Source: Paraburkholderia antibiotica (GTDB taxonomy: Bacteria; Pseudomonadota; Gammaproteobacteria; Burkholderiales; Burkholderiaceae). Taken from it: a stretch of 64,000 nucleotides of DNA. The stretch is from contig NZ_JABBFZ010000019.1 of assembly GCF_012927125.1 (NCBI RefSeq), positions 1 through 64,000 on the forward strand. Direction: 5' to 3'. The translations under genes and the position numbers were made by a program. This document shows, in pieces, positions 8,715-17,438 of the stretch (positions are counted from its first letter, which is position 1; each line of letters opens with the position of its first letter). The notes under the pieces are model-generated. The model ran no database searches, was not told the origin of the DNA, and saw only the letters and a program-made list of their open reading frames with translations.

Positions 8715-9563
8715 TCAGAGATGCAGTCCGCCCGCCACGTGACGAATGCCGCGAATGCCGAGCCCGGCGTCCGCATTGATCATCACGCCGCTCAACACGC
8801 GGTTGTTCGCGCGCGAAGCCAGCATCACGTAAGGGCCGGTGAAATCGGCGGGTTCCGGAAAGAACTGCAACGGCAGAATGCCGGCGATCGCTTCGGGCGA
8901 GCGCGAGTCCATGATCCGTCTGTCCTGCTGACCGAGCGCGGCGGGCCCGCGCAGATCGCTTGCCATCCCACACGGACCGACGCCGTTCACGCGCACTTTC
9001 GGCGCGAGTTCATAGGCGAGCTGACGGATCAGTCCGACCGCCGCGTGCTTGCTCGCGGTATAGAGCGGACCGCCGCCGCCCGGATAGAACGACGAGTTCG
9101 ACAGCGTGAAGATCATGCTGCCCTCGCTTGCGAGCAATGCGGGCGCGGCGGCTTTCGCGCCGAGCAGATAGCCCTTCACGTTGATCGCGAACAGTTCGTC
9201 GAAGCCGCTGTCCAGCTGCTCGGCGGGCAGGTCCATCAGACCGGCCGCGTGGTCCCAGATCGCCGCGTTGCCGACGAAGGTGTCGAGCGAGCCGAAGCGC
9301 GCCAGCGTCGCCGCGACCGCGCGCGCGTTGTCCTCGTGCGAACGCACGTCGCCCTGCACCGCGACCACGTCCGCGCCGAAGCGCTCGTTGAGCGCCCCGA
9401 CCTTTTCCGCCGATCGTTCCAGCACGCCGACCCGGCAACCTTCACCGAGAAACCGTTCGACCAGCGCAAGCCCGAGCCCCGAGCCGCCGCCGGTAATCAG
9501 CGCGACCTGTCCTCGCAACCAGCCACCGGTTGCCTGCGCTTTCTGCTCATGCGTCGTACTCAT
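8715..9563 (-). CDS. hcaB: cis-dihydrodiol dehydrogenase (HcaB, SDR family)
   Basis: A 282-residue classical short-chain dehydrogenase: ALITGGGSGLGLALVERF for NAD binding, NAAIWD, and the Ser-Tyr-Lys site in LSNSSFYPGGGGPLYTASK. It should oxidise the cis-dihydrodiol made by the dioxygenase to the catechol, 3-(2,3-dihydroxyphenyl)propionate or its cinnamate analogue. The start at 9563 overlaps the hcaC stop as ATGA, showing translational coupling; a longer in-frame extension upstream lies inside hcaC and is rejected. Family resemblance is to the BphB/HcaB dehydrogenases. Confidence 0.9.
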   Translation of the reverse strand: MSTTHEQKAQATGGWLRGQVALITGGGSGLGLALVERFLGEGCRVGVLERSAEKVGALNERFGADVVAVQGDVRSHEDNARAVAATLARFGSLDTFVGNAAIWDHAAGLMDLPAEQLDSGFDELFAINVKGYLLGAKAAAPALLASEGSMIFTLSNSSFYPGGGGPLYTASKHAAVGLIRQLAYELAPKVRVNGVGPCGMASDLRGPAALGQQDRRIMDSRSPEAIAGILPLQFFPEPADFTGPYVMLASRANNRVLSGVMINADAGLGIRGIRHVAGGLHL

Positions 9564-9880
9564 GCGGCCTCCGGCACGTCGACGTAAATCTTCCCTTCGA
9601 CCACCGCGACCGGGAACGTCCGGAGCGCCTCGGTGGCCGGCTGGCACAACGCGGCGCCGGTCTTCAGACAGAAACGCGCCGCATGCAGCGGACATTCGAC
9701 GGTGCCGTCGTCCTCCACATAACCTTCGGACATCGAAGCGTTGCCGTGGCTGCAACGGTCGGCGAGCGCGTAGACGTCGCCATTCGAACGGAACACCGCG
9801 ACCGCTTCGCCGGGCGCCTCCACCTTGATTGCCTCGCCGTCGGGCAAAGCGCTGTCTTCGCAAACGAGAATGCGTGCCAT
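9560..9880 (-). CDS. hcaC: Rieske [2Fe-2S] ferredoxin of the dioxygenase
   Basis: A 106-residue protein, the usual length of HcaC. The Rieske cluster ligands are in CSHGNASMSEG and CPLHAARF (C-x-H and C-x2-H). It carries electrons from the reductase HcaD to the terminal oxygenase HcaEF. The gene begins 10 bases after hcaF and overlaps hcaB by four bases. Confidence 0.93.
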   Translation of the reverse strand: MARILVCEDSALPDGEAIKVEAPGEAVAVFRSNGDVYALADRCSHGNASMSEGYVEDDGTVECPLHAARFCLKTGAALCQPATEALRTFPVAVVEGKIYVDVPEAA

Positions 9881-9890
9881 GGTATTCGCT

Positions 9891-10433
9891 TCAGAAAAGT
9901 ACGCTGAGGTTGTGGGAGTTCAGGGTCGCCTGATCGAGCGTGATCTCGCGGCGGCAGATCTGCCAGCCCGCCTCCGTGTCCGCACGACGAATCCGGTCGA
10001 GCCGCTTGCCCGCGTAGATCGTTTCGTCGCGTTCCTTTTGCGAGCGATACAGCAGGTAGTTCACGCGCACGTCGAAAGTGTCGGCTTCGTCGGTCGCCGA
10101 CACCACCACGTTGGCCACCAGATGGCGCGTGCGCGACGGCGGCTCCTCGGCCCAGGCCATCCCCGTTTCGAGTCGCGCGATACGGCGTTCGAGCTGCGCG
10201 TACGTGTCGTTGAAGATCCACGTAGTCGGCGGCTGCACGCTGCGGCGCCGGTCGCGCGTTTGCGCATTGACCGTGGTGCGCATCGTGTACTGCGTGTCCG
10301 GCGACATCAGCGCGAGCCAGTCGCGAAAGCGCCAGTCGTCGAGCAGCTCGGCCTCGCGATACAGAAACTGTTCGATCTCGTGATGCAGTTGCAGCGGCAC
10401 CGCGCATGCGCGCGTGAGAGTGGCTTCAGTCAT
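9891..10433 (-). CDS. hcaF: 3-phenylpropionate/cinnamate dioxygenase, beta subunit
   Basis: A 180-residue ring-hydroxylating dioxygenase small subunit of the NTF2-like fold. Supporting segments are EIEQFLYREAELLDDWRFRD, WLALMSPDTQYTMRTTVNAQ and YAGKRLDRIRR. In the family this subunit is structural and forms an alpha3-beta3 hexamer with HcaE. The gene overlaps the end of hcaE by eight bases and is followed closely by the ferredoxin gene. Confidence 0.92.
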   Translation of the reverse strand: MTEATLTRACAVPLQLHHEIEQFLYREAELLDDWRFRDWLALMSPDTQYTMRTTVNAQTRDRRRSVQPPTTWIFNDTYAQLERRIARLETGMAWAEEPPSRTRHLVANVVVSATDEADTFDVRVNYLLYRSQKERDETIYAGKRLDRIRRADTEAGWQICRREITLDQATLNSHNLSVLF

Positions 10434-11790
10434 GCTTCATCACCTCCTGTTCATAGACGCGCGTGCGTTCGAGCACCTCGTCCCAGCTGTCGCAGGCGAG
10501 CAGATCGGCCCAGCGGCGATACATGCCGCGCGCCGCCGTCTCCGAGAAGATGTAGTTGGTCATGCCGGGGATGCCGTCGTCGCGCCGCTTTTCGTTGCCC
10601 AGTCCCATTTCGACGATCAGCTTCGTCGAGCGCGCGCGCTTGCCGCGCAGCACCTTCTGAATCTCGACCCAGTTCTCCGAGTCGTCCTGCTCCAGAAAAC
10701 CCGCCGGCCCGAACGCGCGCGTCGCGCTGCGCTCGAATGCCTGCTTGACCTCGTCGGATGCATCCTTGTCGGCGATGCAGAACGCCCACACCTCGACCTG
10801 ATTCGGCCCGCGCGGATGCCACACGCGCAGCGTCGCGGTGCCGTTCAGCCAGGACATCGTCGGGAACATGTTGTTGTGGCCGGCGAGGCGCAGCGCGCGC
10901 ACCTTGCCCAGACGCGCTTCGACTTCCGGGTAGGTGTCGCGGAAGTACTGCGATACTTCACCGTCGACCCACACGTTCGCGTCCGGCCCCTCGGTGAAGA
11001 AAAAGCCGCTGCCGTGACCGGCCTGGCCGTACTGCAGCGCATCCTTCGCGGTCTCCCACACCGGCCGCGCGGTCTGCCCCGCGCCGAGCGCCTTGTCGCC
11101 CTCGCCCTCTTTCGCGCCCAGCACCTGCACGGCCGACGCATGCGAATACAGCGCGTGATACTGATCGCTCGCGAACTGCTCGGCCGGAAACTTCCAGTTG
11201 CAGTCGATCACCCACTTATGCACGCCGCCAATGATCTCCGTGCCGCCCGGCCGGCGATCGAGCACGCCGTCGAGATACCACGCGATATCGCCCATATACG
11301 CTTCCAGGTCCGGCGCGCTCGCGTCCCAGTTGCCGAAGATCAGCCCCTTGTATTCGGCGACGCGCGTGACTTCCTGCAAGCCGAGCTTCTGCTTGCACAA
11401 CCCTTGCGGATACGCGCGCGCTTCGAGCGGCACGTCGACGAGCGCGCCGTCCGTGCCGTACGACCAGCCGTGATATGGACAGGTGAACGAGCGGGTATTG
11501 CCGCAATCGGCGTAGCTCACGCGCATCGACCGATGCCGGCATTGATTCAGGAATGCCTTGATCGAACCGTCTTTCTGGCGGACCACGATGATCGGGTCTT
11601 CGCCCATGTAGGTGTTGAAGTAATCGCCGGCTTTCGGAATCTGGCTGACGTGCGCGAGAAACAGCCAGCAGCGGCCGAAGATGCGCTCCAGCTCCAGTTC
11701 GTACAGTTCGGGATCCGAGTAGATGGATGCGGCGACCCGGCCGGTATGGGCGTCGACGAGCGCGTCGAAATCGATCGATTTCTGAGACAT
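10426..11790 (-). CDS. hcaE: 3-phenylpropionate/cinnamate dioxygenase, alpha subunit
   Basis: A 454-residue terminal oxygenase large subunit, closely matching what I recall of E. coli HcaE across its length. The Rieske site uses C84, H86, C104 and H107 (NQCRHRSMRV and FTCPYHGWS). The mononuclear iron site includes D209, H212 and H217 in FASDQYHALYSHASAV. It adds O2 to the aromatic ring of 3-phenylpropionate or trans-cinnamate to give the cis-2,3-dihydrodiol. It is the first gene of hcaEFCBD, preceded by GGAGGAGACG at the ribosome site, and divergent from hcaR across a 153-base gap. Confidence 0.93.
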   Translation of the reverse strand: MSQKSIDFDALVDAHTGRVAASIYSDPELYELELERIFGRCWLFLAHVSQIPKAGDYFNTYMGEDPIIVVRQKDGSIKAFLNQCRHRSMRVSYADCGNTRSFTCPYHGWSYGTDGALVDVPLEARAYPQGLCKQKLGLQEVTRVAEYKGLIFGNWDASAPDLEAYMGDIAWYLDGVLDRRPGGTEIIGGVHKWVIDCNWKFPAEQFASDQYHALYSHASAVQVLGAKEGEGDKALGAGQTARPVWETAKDALQYGQAGHGSGFFFTEGPDANVWVDGEVSQYFRDTYPEVEARLGKVRALRLAGHNNMFPTMSWLNGTATLRVWHPRGPNQVEVWAFCIADKDASDEVKQAFERSATRAFGPAGFLEQDDSENWVEIQKVLRGKRARSTKLIVEMGLGNEKRRDDGIPGMTNYIFSETAARGMYRRWADLLACDSWDEVLERTRVYEQEVMKHD

Positions 11791-11889
11791 TTAGCGTCTC
11801 CTCCGTGGGAGGTTTGGTATGCGAGGTGTGGCCAAATGATCGCGGCGTAGTGCCGCGCTGTAAAATATTTTGTTTGTTTGGATTAAGAC

Positions 11890-11909
11890 GTTTCAGCGAT
11901 AACTGAAAC
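11890..11909. promoter_or_regulatory. Candidate HcaR operator between hcaE and hcaR
   Basis: A perfect seven-base inverted repeat, GTTTCAG-CGATAA-CTGAAAC, lies 34 bases before the hcaR start in the divergent gap. Size and symmetry suit a LysR-type binding site that could control both hcaR and hcaE. A second palindrome, CGCGGC-GTAGT-GCCGCG at 11841-11857, lies between it and hcaE. No binding data are available from sequence alone. Confidence 0.5.
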
Positions 11910-11943
11910 CCCGCCTGGGAACACGACCAAGGACAAGCCGACG

Positions 11944-12831
11944 ATGGAACTCCGACACCTGCGCTACTTCATCGCCGTCGCGGAAGAACTGAGCTTTACG
12001 CGCGCGGCCGAGCGTCTGCGCACCGCGCAGCCGTCGCTGAGCCAGCAGATTCGCGATCTCGAAGATCAGGTCGGCACGCAACTACTGGAGCGCACGCGCC
12101 GCAAGGTGGCGTTGACCGAAGCCGGTAAGGTGTTTCTGATCGAGGCGCGCCTGACACTCGCGCAAGCCGAGCGCGCGGTGGCGCGTGCGCGGCACGTCGG
12201 CCGCCAGAACAGCTCGACGGTCACGATCGGCTTCGTGCCGGCCGCCGAGGTACGAATATTTCCGCGCATCCTGCCGCGTCTGCGGCTGCGCTTTCCGGAA
12301 TTGAACGTCGAGTTGCGCAGCATCCCGACCTCCGAACAGGAGCAGATGCTGCTCGACGATGAAATCGACGTGGCCTTCATGCGCAAGCCGATCCGCTCGC
12401 CCGACATCCTCAGCGAAGTGGTGCTGCGCGAGCCGATTCTCGTCGTGCTGCCGGTCGATCATCCGCTCGCGCGCTACAAGCGCATCAAGCCCGCGCAACT
12501 CGACGGCGAGGCATTCATCAGCACGCACCCGCTCTACTCGGGCGACGTGTACGACGTGGTCGACGGCTATTTCAAACAGCACAACGTGCAGCCGAAAGTG
12601 ATTCAGGTCGCCACCAATATCCTGCTGAACCTGAATCTGATCGGGATGGGCCTCGGCGTCGGACTGCTGCCCGGCTACACCGCGCTGCTGACGAATCCGG
12701 CGATCTGCACGCGCCCGCTGGCGGGCCCGGTGCCGCAAATCGAGCTATTGATGGCCTGGCGCGCCGGTCATCGCTCGCAGCAACTCGACGTGCTGCTCGA
12801 ACTGGCCGCGCACCAGGCCAACGACGAATGA
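11944..12831 (+). CDS. hcaR: LysR-family activator of the hca operon (HcaR-like)
   Basis: A 295-residue LysR regulator. The winged helix is MELRHLRYFIAVAEELSF with TAQPSLSQQIRDLEDQVG, and the effector domain begins near residue 90 (STVTIGFVPAAEVRIFPRIL). Length and divergent position next to hcaEFCBD match E. coli HcaR, which activates the operon in response to 3-phenylpropionate or cinnamate. A seven-base palindrome sits in the shared promoter gap. The mhp meta-cleavage genes that usually complete this pathway are not in the window. Confidence 0.87.
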   Translation: MELRHLRYFIAVAEELSFTRAAERLRTAQPSLSQQIRDLEDQVGTQLLERTRRKVALTEAGKVFLIEARLTLAQAERAVARARHVGRQNSSTVTIGFVPAAEVRIFPRILPRLRLRFPELNVELRSIPTSEQEQMLLDDEIDVAFMRKPIRSPDILSEVVLREPILVVLPVDHPLARYKRIKPAQLDGEAFISTHPLYSGDVYDVVDGYFKQHNVQPKVIQVATNILLNLNLIGMGLGVGLLPGYTALLTNPAICTRPLAGPVPQIELLMAWRAGHRSQQLDVLLELAAHQANDE

Positions 12832-12861
12832 CGCGCGCGGCCCCGTGTTAGCCGTTAGCCG

Positions 12862-15153
12862 TTAGCGTTTGGTCCCGCACATCGATGCGGCGAGCGCGGC
12901 ATCGAGTGCGCTCGAGGTCGAGCCGAACAGCTTCGCCAGCAGCCCGCCGAGCAGCGGATTGTTCGCGAGCCACGCGGGCGTCGTCACCTTCGGCACGTTA
13001 GAGGCGCCCGGCGTGTTCGGCGCGTTAGGTGTAGACGTGCTCTTGCCCGACACGATCGCGATGTTCTGCATCATCCCCTGATCCTCGTGATCGAGGATGT
13101 GACAATGCATGACGAACTGGCCGATGAAATCCTCGTAACGTGTACGCAGCACCAGCGTATAGCCGGGCTTGATGAAGATGGTGTCGCGCAGCACGTCGCG
13201 CTGCGTACAGTACTGGGTATCGCCGGTCGCGATTTCCGCCTGCGTACACGCGCCGGTGGAATCGTAAATCGATTGACCCGACGCATTCAGCACGTCGGTC
13301 ACGCGAAACGGATTCACGTGGATATGGAATACATGACCGCCACCCGCCACCGTTGTGCTCACGCGCCATTCGTCAAGATTGCCGAGCGTGCCCGTGTAAT
13401 CGATGCGGCTCATGTCGTAGAGCCGGTTGTTGATCACGAAGTGCGGCACACCAGACGACGCGTCGACGTCGAACGTATCGGACACGGTCTTCGCCGGCAC
13501 GCCGTCGGTCACGCGCGGCGGAGCGAATACGTGCGTGTCGAGCCGGTTCAGGTCGGCCAGCACGTCGCGCGGCAGGTTCTGGTTCGCGTCGACCAGCTGG
13601 TTGCGCACGTATTGCCAGTACTTCGAATGACCGAGGCCGTCGTCGCTGTAATCGGGGATGTTGTTGCCCGGCCCGACGCGCGCGAACGAAAGCAGCCGAC
13701 GGTCCTTCACGGTCGCCGAGTTGCGGCGGAAGTTGATCGTCGCGGCCGCGTTCGCCGCCTCGTCGAGGATGCAGTACAAACCGGGACGCGGAAACGCGAC
13801 CAGCACGTCGCTGCGATAACCGGGGTCGAGCGTATTCACGTCCTTCTCGACTATCGACGAGCGCGTCAAGCCATCCACCGCGATTTCCAGCTGCTTGACC
13901 GTTTCGCCGCTGCACAGCGCGTCGAGCGTGGTGGTCTGCTGTGCATGGCCATGCGAGGCCGCGAGCCGCGCGGCGGCCGTGCGCGTCGCGCTGTCCACGT
14001 CGGCGGCGCTCAGCGCGCTCGAATCGTTGATGCCCAGCGCCGCCAGATTGGCGCGCACGATCTTCACGTTGATGGTGTCGCGATTGCCGCCGTGAATCAT
14101 CCGCAAGCGACGGATTTCGCCGGCCGGCACATAGCTCGCCACGCCCGGAAACACCGGCTGCACCACGCCGTTGATCTGCGTATAGCGCCCCGAGATTGCC
14201 CACGTGCTGTTGACCTCACCCGCATGGCCGGGACGCGGATCGGCGACGAAGTTCAGCTGATTCGTGTAATTGCGAATCTCGCCGACGCTGCCCTGCGGAC
14301 AGACCCACGCCTGCGTGACCGGATCGGCGAGCGGCGCGCTCGCCGCCGCATTCTCGAAGCAGCCGTACTCGATCTGCTGGAACAGCATCACGTGCTCGCG
14401 AAACGGCTGTGAGCGCTCCTTGCGATGCAGGATGGTATCGATGTCCGCGATGCCGCCGTTCGACGCGCGCGCCGCCGCGGTTCGCGTGCCGCGCACGATC
14501 AGCACGCCGGCCATCCCGCTCGACACATCGATCGCGGTCGAGCCGTGATTGTGCGAGTGATACCAGAACGTGCCGGCCGGATGGTTGGCGGGAATGTCGT
14601 AGCGATACGCGAAGCTCGCGTTCGGCGCGACGCTGACCATCACGTTGTCCGAGTTGCCGGACGGCGACACGTGCATCCCGTGCGTGTGCAGGTTGATGGT
14701 GTTGAAGCAGTGCGGAACGGACGGGTCCGGATTCGGCGGACAGGTCGTCGACGATTCGGGCGGCAGCCGGTTGTTGAGCGTCACGTTCAGACGCATGCCC
14801 GGTTTCACGCTGATGGTCGGGCCCGCCGGGCAGCCGTTGTACGAGCGCATCGACACGGTATCGAACGCATTCGTGTCGGGGTTGAAGAGCTTGTAGCTCG
14901 TCATGTTGACGTTCAGCCCGAGCGAAGCCTGGCTGCCGTCGAACGTATAGCCGGTCAGGCAGCGCTGCCGCGCGAGTATCGACGCGAGACCGCCGGTCGA
15001 ATTCTCGGCGGTATTGTCCGCGCTCGCCTCGGCGGTCGCGCTGAGATCGGCGAATGCCTGCGCCGCCGACACCGCCTGCGCATGGACTTCACGACCGAAA
15101 GTAAGACCGATCAGAACAACTAACCACACTGCTACTACTGAAGACAACCTCAT
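12862..15153 (-). CDS. Secreted multicopper oxidase (laccase-like)
   Basis: A 763-residue three-cupredoxin oxidase. A signal peptide covers about residues 1-26 (hydrophobic core VVAVWLVVLIGLTF, cleavage after VHA). Copper ligands are all present: HTHGMHVSPSG and GTFWYHSHNHGSTA in the first domain, and HVFHIHVNPF plus MHCHILDHEDQGMM near the C-terminus, giving type 1 and the trinuclear centre. It should oxidise phenolic or metal substrates in the periplasm or outside the cell while reducing O2. It ends the long minus-strand gene series, 99 bases after the lipase foldase. Its place in the lipid cluster may mean it oxidises the product, or it may be an unrelated neighbour. Confidence 0.88.
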   Translation of the reverse strand: MRLSSVVAVWLVVLIGLTFGREVHAQAVSAAQAFADLSATAEASADNTAENSTGGLASILARQRCLTGYTFDGSQASLGLNVNMTSYKLFNPDTNAFDTVSMRSYNGCPAGPTISVKPGMRLNVTLNNRLPPESSTTCPPNPDPSVPHCFNTINLHTHGMHVSPSGNSDNVMVSVAPNASFAYRYDIPANHPAGTFWYHSHNHGSTAIDVSSGMAGVLIVRGTRTAAARASNGGIADIDTILHRKERSQPFREHVMLFQQIEYGCFENAAASAPLADPVTQAWVCPQGSVGEIRNYTNQLNFVADPRPGHAGEVNSTWAISGRYTQINGVVQPVFPGVASYVPAGEIRRLRMIHGGNRDTINVKIVRANLAALGINDSSALSAADVDSATRTAAARLAASHGHAQQTTTLDALCSGETVKQLEIAVDGLTRSSIVEKDVNTLDPGYRSDVLVAFPRPGLYCILDEAANAAATINFRRNSATVKDRRLLSFARVGPGNNIPDYSDDGLGHSKYWQYVRNQLVDANQNLPRDVLADLNRLDTHVFAPPRVTDGVPAKTVSDTFDVDASSGVPHFVINNRLYDMSRIDYTGTLGNLDEWRVSTTVAGGGHVFHIHVNPFRVTDVLNASGQSIYDSTGACTQAEIATGDTQYCTQRDVLRDTIFIKPGYTLVLRTRYEDFIGQFVMHCHILDHEDQGMMQNIAIVSGKSTSTPNAPNTPGASNVPKVTTPAWLANNPLLGGLLAKLFGSTSSALDAALAASMCGTKR

Positions 15154-15163
15154 TACTACCCCC

Positions 15164-15180
15164 GAGGGCTTTTAGCCCTT
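15164..15180 (-). promoter_or_regulatory. Small hairpin in the leader of the multicopper oxidase gene
   Basis: AGGGCT-TTT-AGCCCT can fold into a six-base-pair stem directly before a G-rich ribosome site (CGGGGGTAGTA, then ATG). It lacks a U-run on the minus strand, so it is more likely a leader structure affecting translation or RNA stability than a terminator. Only the symmetry is observed; the role is inferred. Confidence 0.3.
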
Positions 15181-15252
15181 CCTTCTATGGATTTTTGAAT
15201 TCTTGTGAATCCTGTTATCTGGCCAACTGCACGACTACGTTCGAACCTTCGT

Positions 15253-16281
15253 CTAGTGCCCCGCTCCCTGATCGAGTGCCGCCGCGCGAAGCGCGTCGTT
15301 GCTGTCGGGAAAGAGCCGCTGCCGCAAACTCGCCACTTGCGTCGCGTAGTCCTGCGCGGAGAGTCCGGCCTGCGCAAGCTGCGCGCGTTGCGCGTCGTAG
15401 CTCGCGTAACGTGACTGCCAGTCGTCTTCGTCCTTCTGCATCTGCACGACCCGCTCGGCGGCGGCCGGCCCAAGCGTTTGCGACACCTGGGCGCGCAGGT
15501 CGTCGGGCGAGACATGCTGCTTCTGCAACTGCGCGATCGAATCGATCGTAGCCTCCTGCGCGCGCGCCTGCTCGCGTTCGGCACGCTCGGCCGGGGGCAG
15601 TCCGGCATCCAGGGCCGCGAGACGTGCACGCTTTTCCGCGTCGCTCAGGTTCGGATCGGACGTGATGCGCAGCCGCGCGAGATCGTCGCGTTGCTGGTGC
15701 AGTTCGTCGCCGAAGAACGCGTCGCTCCAATCGCCCATCAGGCGCGTCGCGAGTTCCGCGCGCTGGTCGAGCGTGGTCTGCAGCGCGTCCAGGTCCGGCT
15801 TGCCAGGGCTCGCGTTACTGGCCGGCGGCGTCAATTTCGCGCTCGCCGCGAGATACGCGCTGTAGCGCTGCCAGACCGCCAGCGCTTCGTCGGCGGCGGG
15901 CGTGCCTTCGAGCTGCGCGGCGATCGCGCGACGCACCAGTGCGTCGATCGCACGCGGCGACTCGCTGTCCTGCGCGGTGAGGAAATAGTCGAAGAAGTCG
16001 CGCACCGCGCGCGTATGGGTCAGACGCCCGTGCTCGTCGACGGGCAGGCGCGGCGCCTCGGTGCCTGCCAGCGACGCCGGCAACGCCGGCGCCTGCGGCG
16101 CGGACGCGCTATCCAGCGCCTCGGCGCCCGCCGGGGCAGCCTGCGCCGCTGGCGCACCGTCCGCCGCCGCCGCGGGCGCGGCGCCCGGATGCCCAGCCAG
16201 CAGCACCCACGCGACCGCGCCGACGGCAGCCGCGCCGGCCACTGCAAACAACGCTTTCCAGTAAGTTCCGGCGCGCGCCAT
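15253..16281 (-). CDS. lifO: Lipase-specific foldase (lipase chaperone LifO)
   Basis: A 342-residue inner-membrane-anchored chaperone. A hydrophobic anchor lies at residues 8-29 (WKALFAVAGAAAVGAVAWVLL), followed by an Ala/Pro-rich linker and then helical foldase domains. The hallmark motif is RAVRDFFDYFLTAQDSE (RxxFDYxxxA). Foldases of this family bind the cognate lipase in the periplasm and complete its folding before type II secretion. It begins two bases after the lipase stop, the usual lipase-foldase pairing of Burkholderia and Pseudomonas. I start at ATG 16281; longer in-frame extensions lie inside the lipase gene. Confidence 0.92.
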   Translation of the reverse strand: MARAGTYWKALFAVAGAAAVGAVAWVLLAGHPGAAPAAAADGAPAAQAAPAGAEALDSASAPQAPALPASLAGTEAPRLPVDEHGRLTHTRAVRDFFDYFLTAQDSESPRAIDALVRRAIAAQLEGTPAADEALAVWQRYSAYLAASAKLTPPASNASPGKPDLDALQTTLDQRAELATRLMGDWSDAFFGDELHQQRDDLARLRITSDPNLSDAEKRARLAALDAGLPPAERAEREQARAQEATIDSIAQLQKQHVSPDDLRAQVSQTLGPAAAERVVQMQKDEDDWQSRYASYDAQRAQLAQAGLSAQDYATQVASLRQRLFPDSNDALRAAALDQGAGH

Positions 16282-16283
16282 GC

Positions 16284-17375
16284 TTACACTCCGCCCGTGC
16301 GCAGACGATTCGCGTGCGTGCGCAGGACCGCCACCGGATCGGCCGCATTCAGACCGCGAATGCCGAGCAGCTGGTTGATCGCGTCGAAGTGATTCCACTT
16401 GTAGCTGGTGCTGATCACCGAGCCGTACAGCGAGCTGCACGCCGACACGAAGCCGTCGTTCGGACCGGACTTGCGCCCGGCCATGATCACGCCGGCGGTG
16501 TAGAACACCGGCGTCGAAATATCGAGCAGGCTTGCCGGATCGAGCAAGCCGACGCTGGTATCGACCGCGCCGGTCACGATGCCGAACAGCGAGATCGGCT
16601 GGAACGCGGTGCCGCTCCACGAGTACAGCAGATGCACGTTACCGTTGACGGTCTCGCTCGCCGCACCGATCTTGCACGAGCCTGCCGTGCCGAGACCCTT
16701 GCTCGGGAACAACTGGTTGAACGATGCGGTCGTGGTCGTGCTCAACGCATTGAGCGCCGCGATCGAATCCTGGTTGGTGTTGTGCGTATCGCTCGTCAGC
16801 ACGCCGAAGATATTGAGCACCGCGCCGAACACCGGTGTCGCGATGCCGGTCGGATCGAGCTTCAATGCGGCGAGCACGAAGTCCGCGAACTCCGAGCCAC
16901 GATGCGGCGTGGCGATCGTCGTGACCGACGCGACGAGGTTCGGCGCGACGGCCGCGACATAGCGCGAGGTCAGACCGCCCTGGCTATGGCCGATCAGGTT
17001 GACCTTCTGCGCGCCGGTGACCGCGAGCACCTGCTTCACATACGCCAGCAGTTGCTCGCCGCGGCCGTTCGCGCCGAGGTCGCTCTGGAAGCCGGATAGG
17101 TCGGCGACGTAGACGGTCGCGCCATGGCTCTTGAGGTCGGCCTGCATGCCGTACCAGTACGGCAGCACGCCGAAGTAGTCGGCGGTGCCGGTCAGCCCGT
17201 GCACGAGGATGATCGGGTAGCGGGTTGCCGCGTAGTTATCGGCCACGGCCGTGGTGCCTGCGTGAGCCGGATTCGCGACCGCGCCGAGCGCCAGCGATGC
17301 GGCGAGCACCGCATAGCGCGCGCGACCCGCGAGCAGCGTCCACAAGCGACGCACGGTAAAACTTGTATTTCTCAT
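16284..17375 (-). CDS. lipA: Secreted triacylglycerol lipase (family I.2)
   Basis: A 363-residue alpha/beta-hydrolase very like Burkholderia lipases. A signal peptide runs to about A39 (NPAHA, then GTTAVADNY). Landmarks are the oxyanion segment YPIILVHGLTGT, nucleophile S131 in LIGHSQGGLTSRY, the Asp in GPNDGFVSACSS, the His in KWNHFDAINQ, and two cysteines (GSCKIG and VSACSS) matching the family disulfide. It hydrolyses acylglycerols after secretion by type II. Its foldase follows immediately. It sits downstream of the lipid-synthase and export genes, which is unusual for a lipA-lifO pair and could mean that it trims or releases the lipid product. Confidence 0.94.
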   Translation of the reverse strand: MRNTSFTVRRLWTLLAGRARYAVLAASLALGAVANPAHAGTTAVADNYAATRYPIILVHGLTGTADYFGVLPYWYGMQADLKSHGATVYVADLSGFQSDLGANGRGEQLLAYVKQVLAVTGAQKVNLIGHSQGGLTSRYVAAVAPNLVASVTTIATPHRGSEFADFVLAALKLDPTGIATPVFGAVLNIFGVLTSDTHNTNQDSIAALNALSTTTTASFNQLFPSKGLGTAGSCKIGAASETVNGNVHLLYSWSGTAFQPISLFGIVTGAVDTSVGLLDPASLLDISTPVFYTAGVIMAGRKSGPNDGFVSACSSLYGSVISTSYKWNHFDAINQLLGIRGLNAADPVAVLRTHANRLRTGGV

Positions 17376-17438
17376 AGGAGCGTATTCTCCGGTTAACTTC
17401 GGTTAGTAGTGTTATGAAAAATGTTTTGCGTCAGGCGC

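Noticed and set aside
12847..12867. Three tandem copies of GTTAGCC/G at the convergent end of hcaR and the oxidase gene
   Set aside because: Only three short copies, one imperfect, overlapping a stop codon; no evident function.
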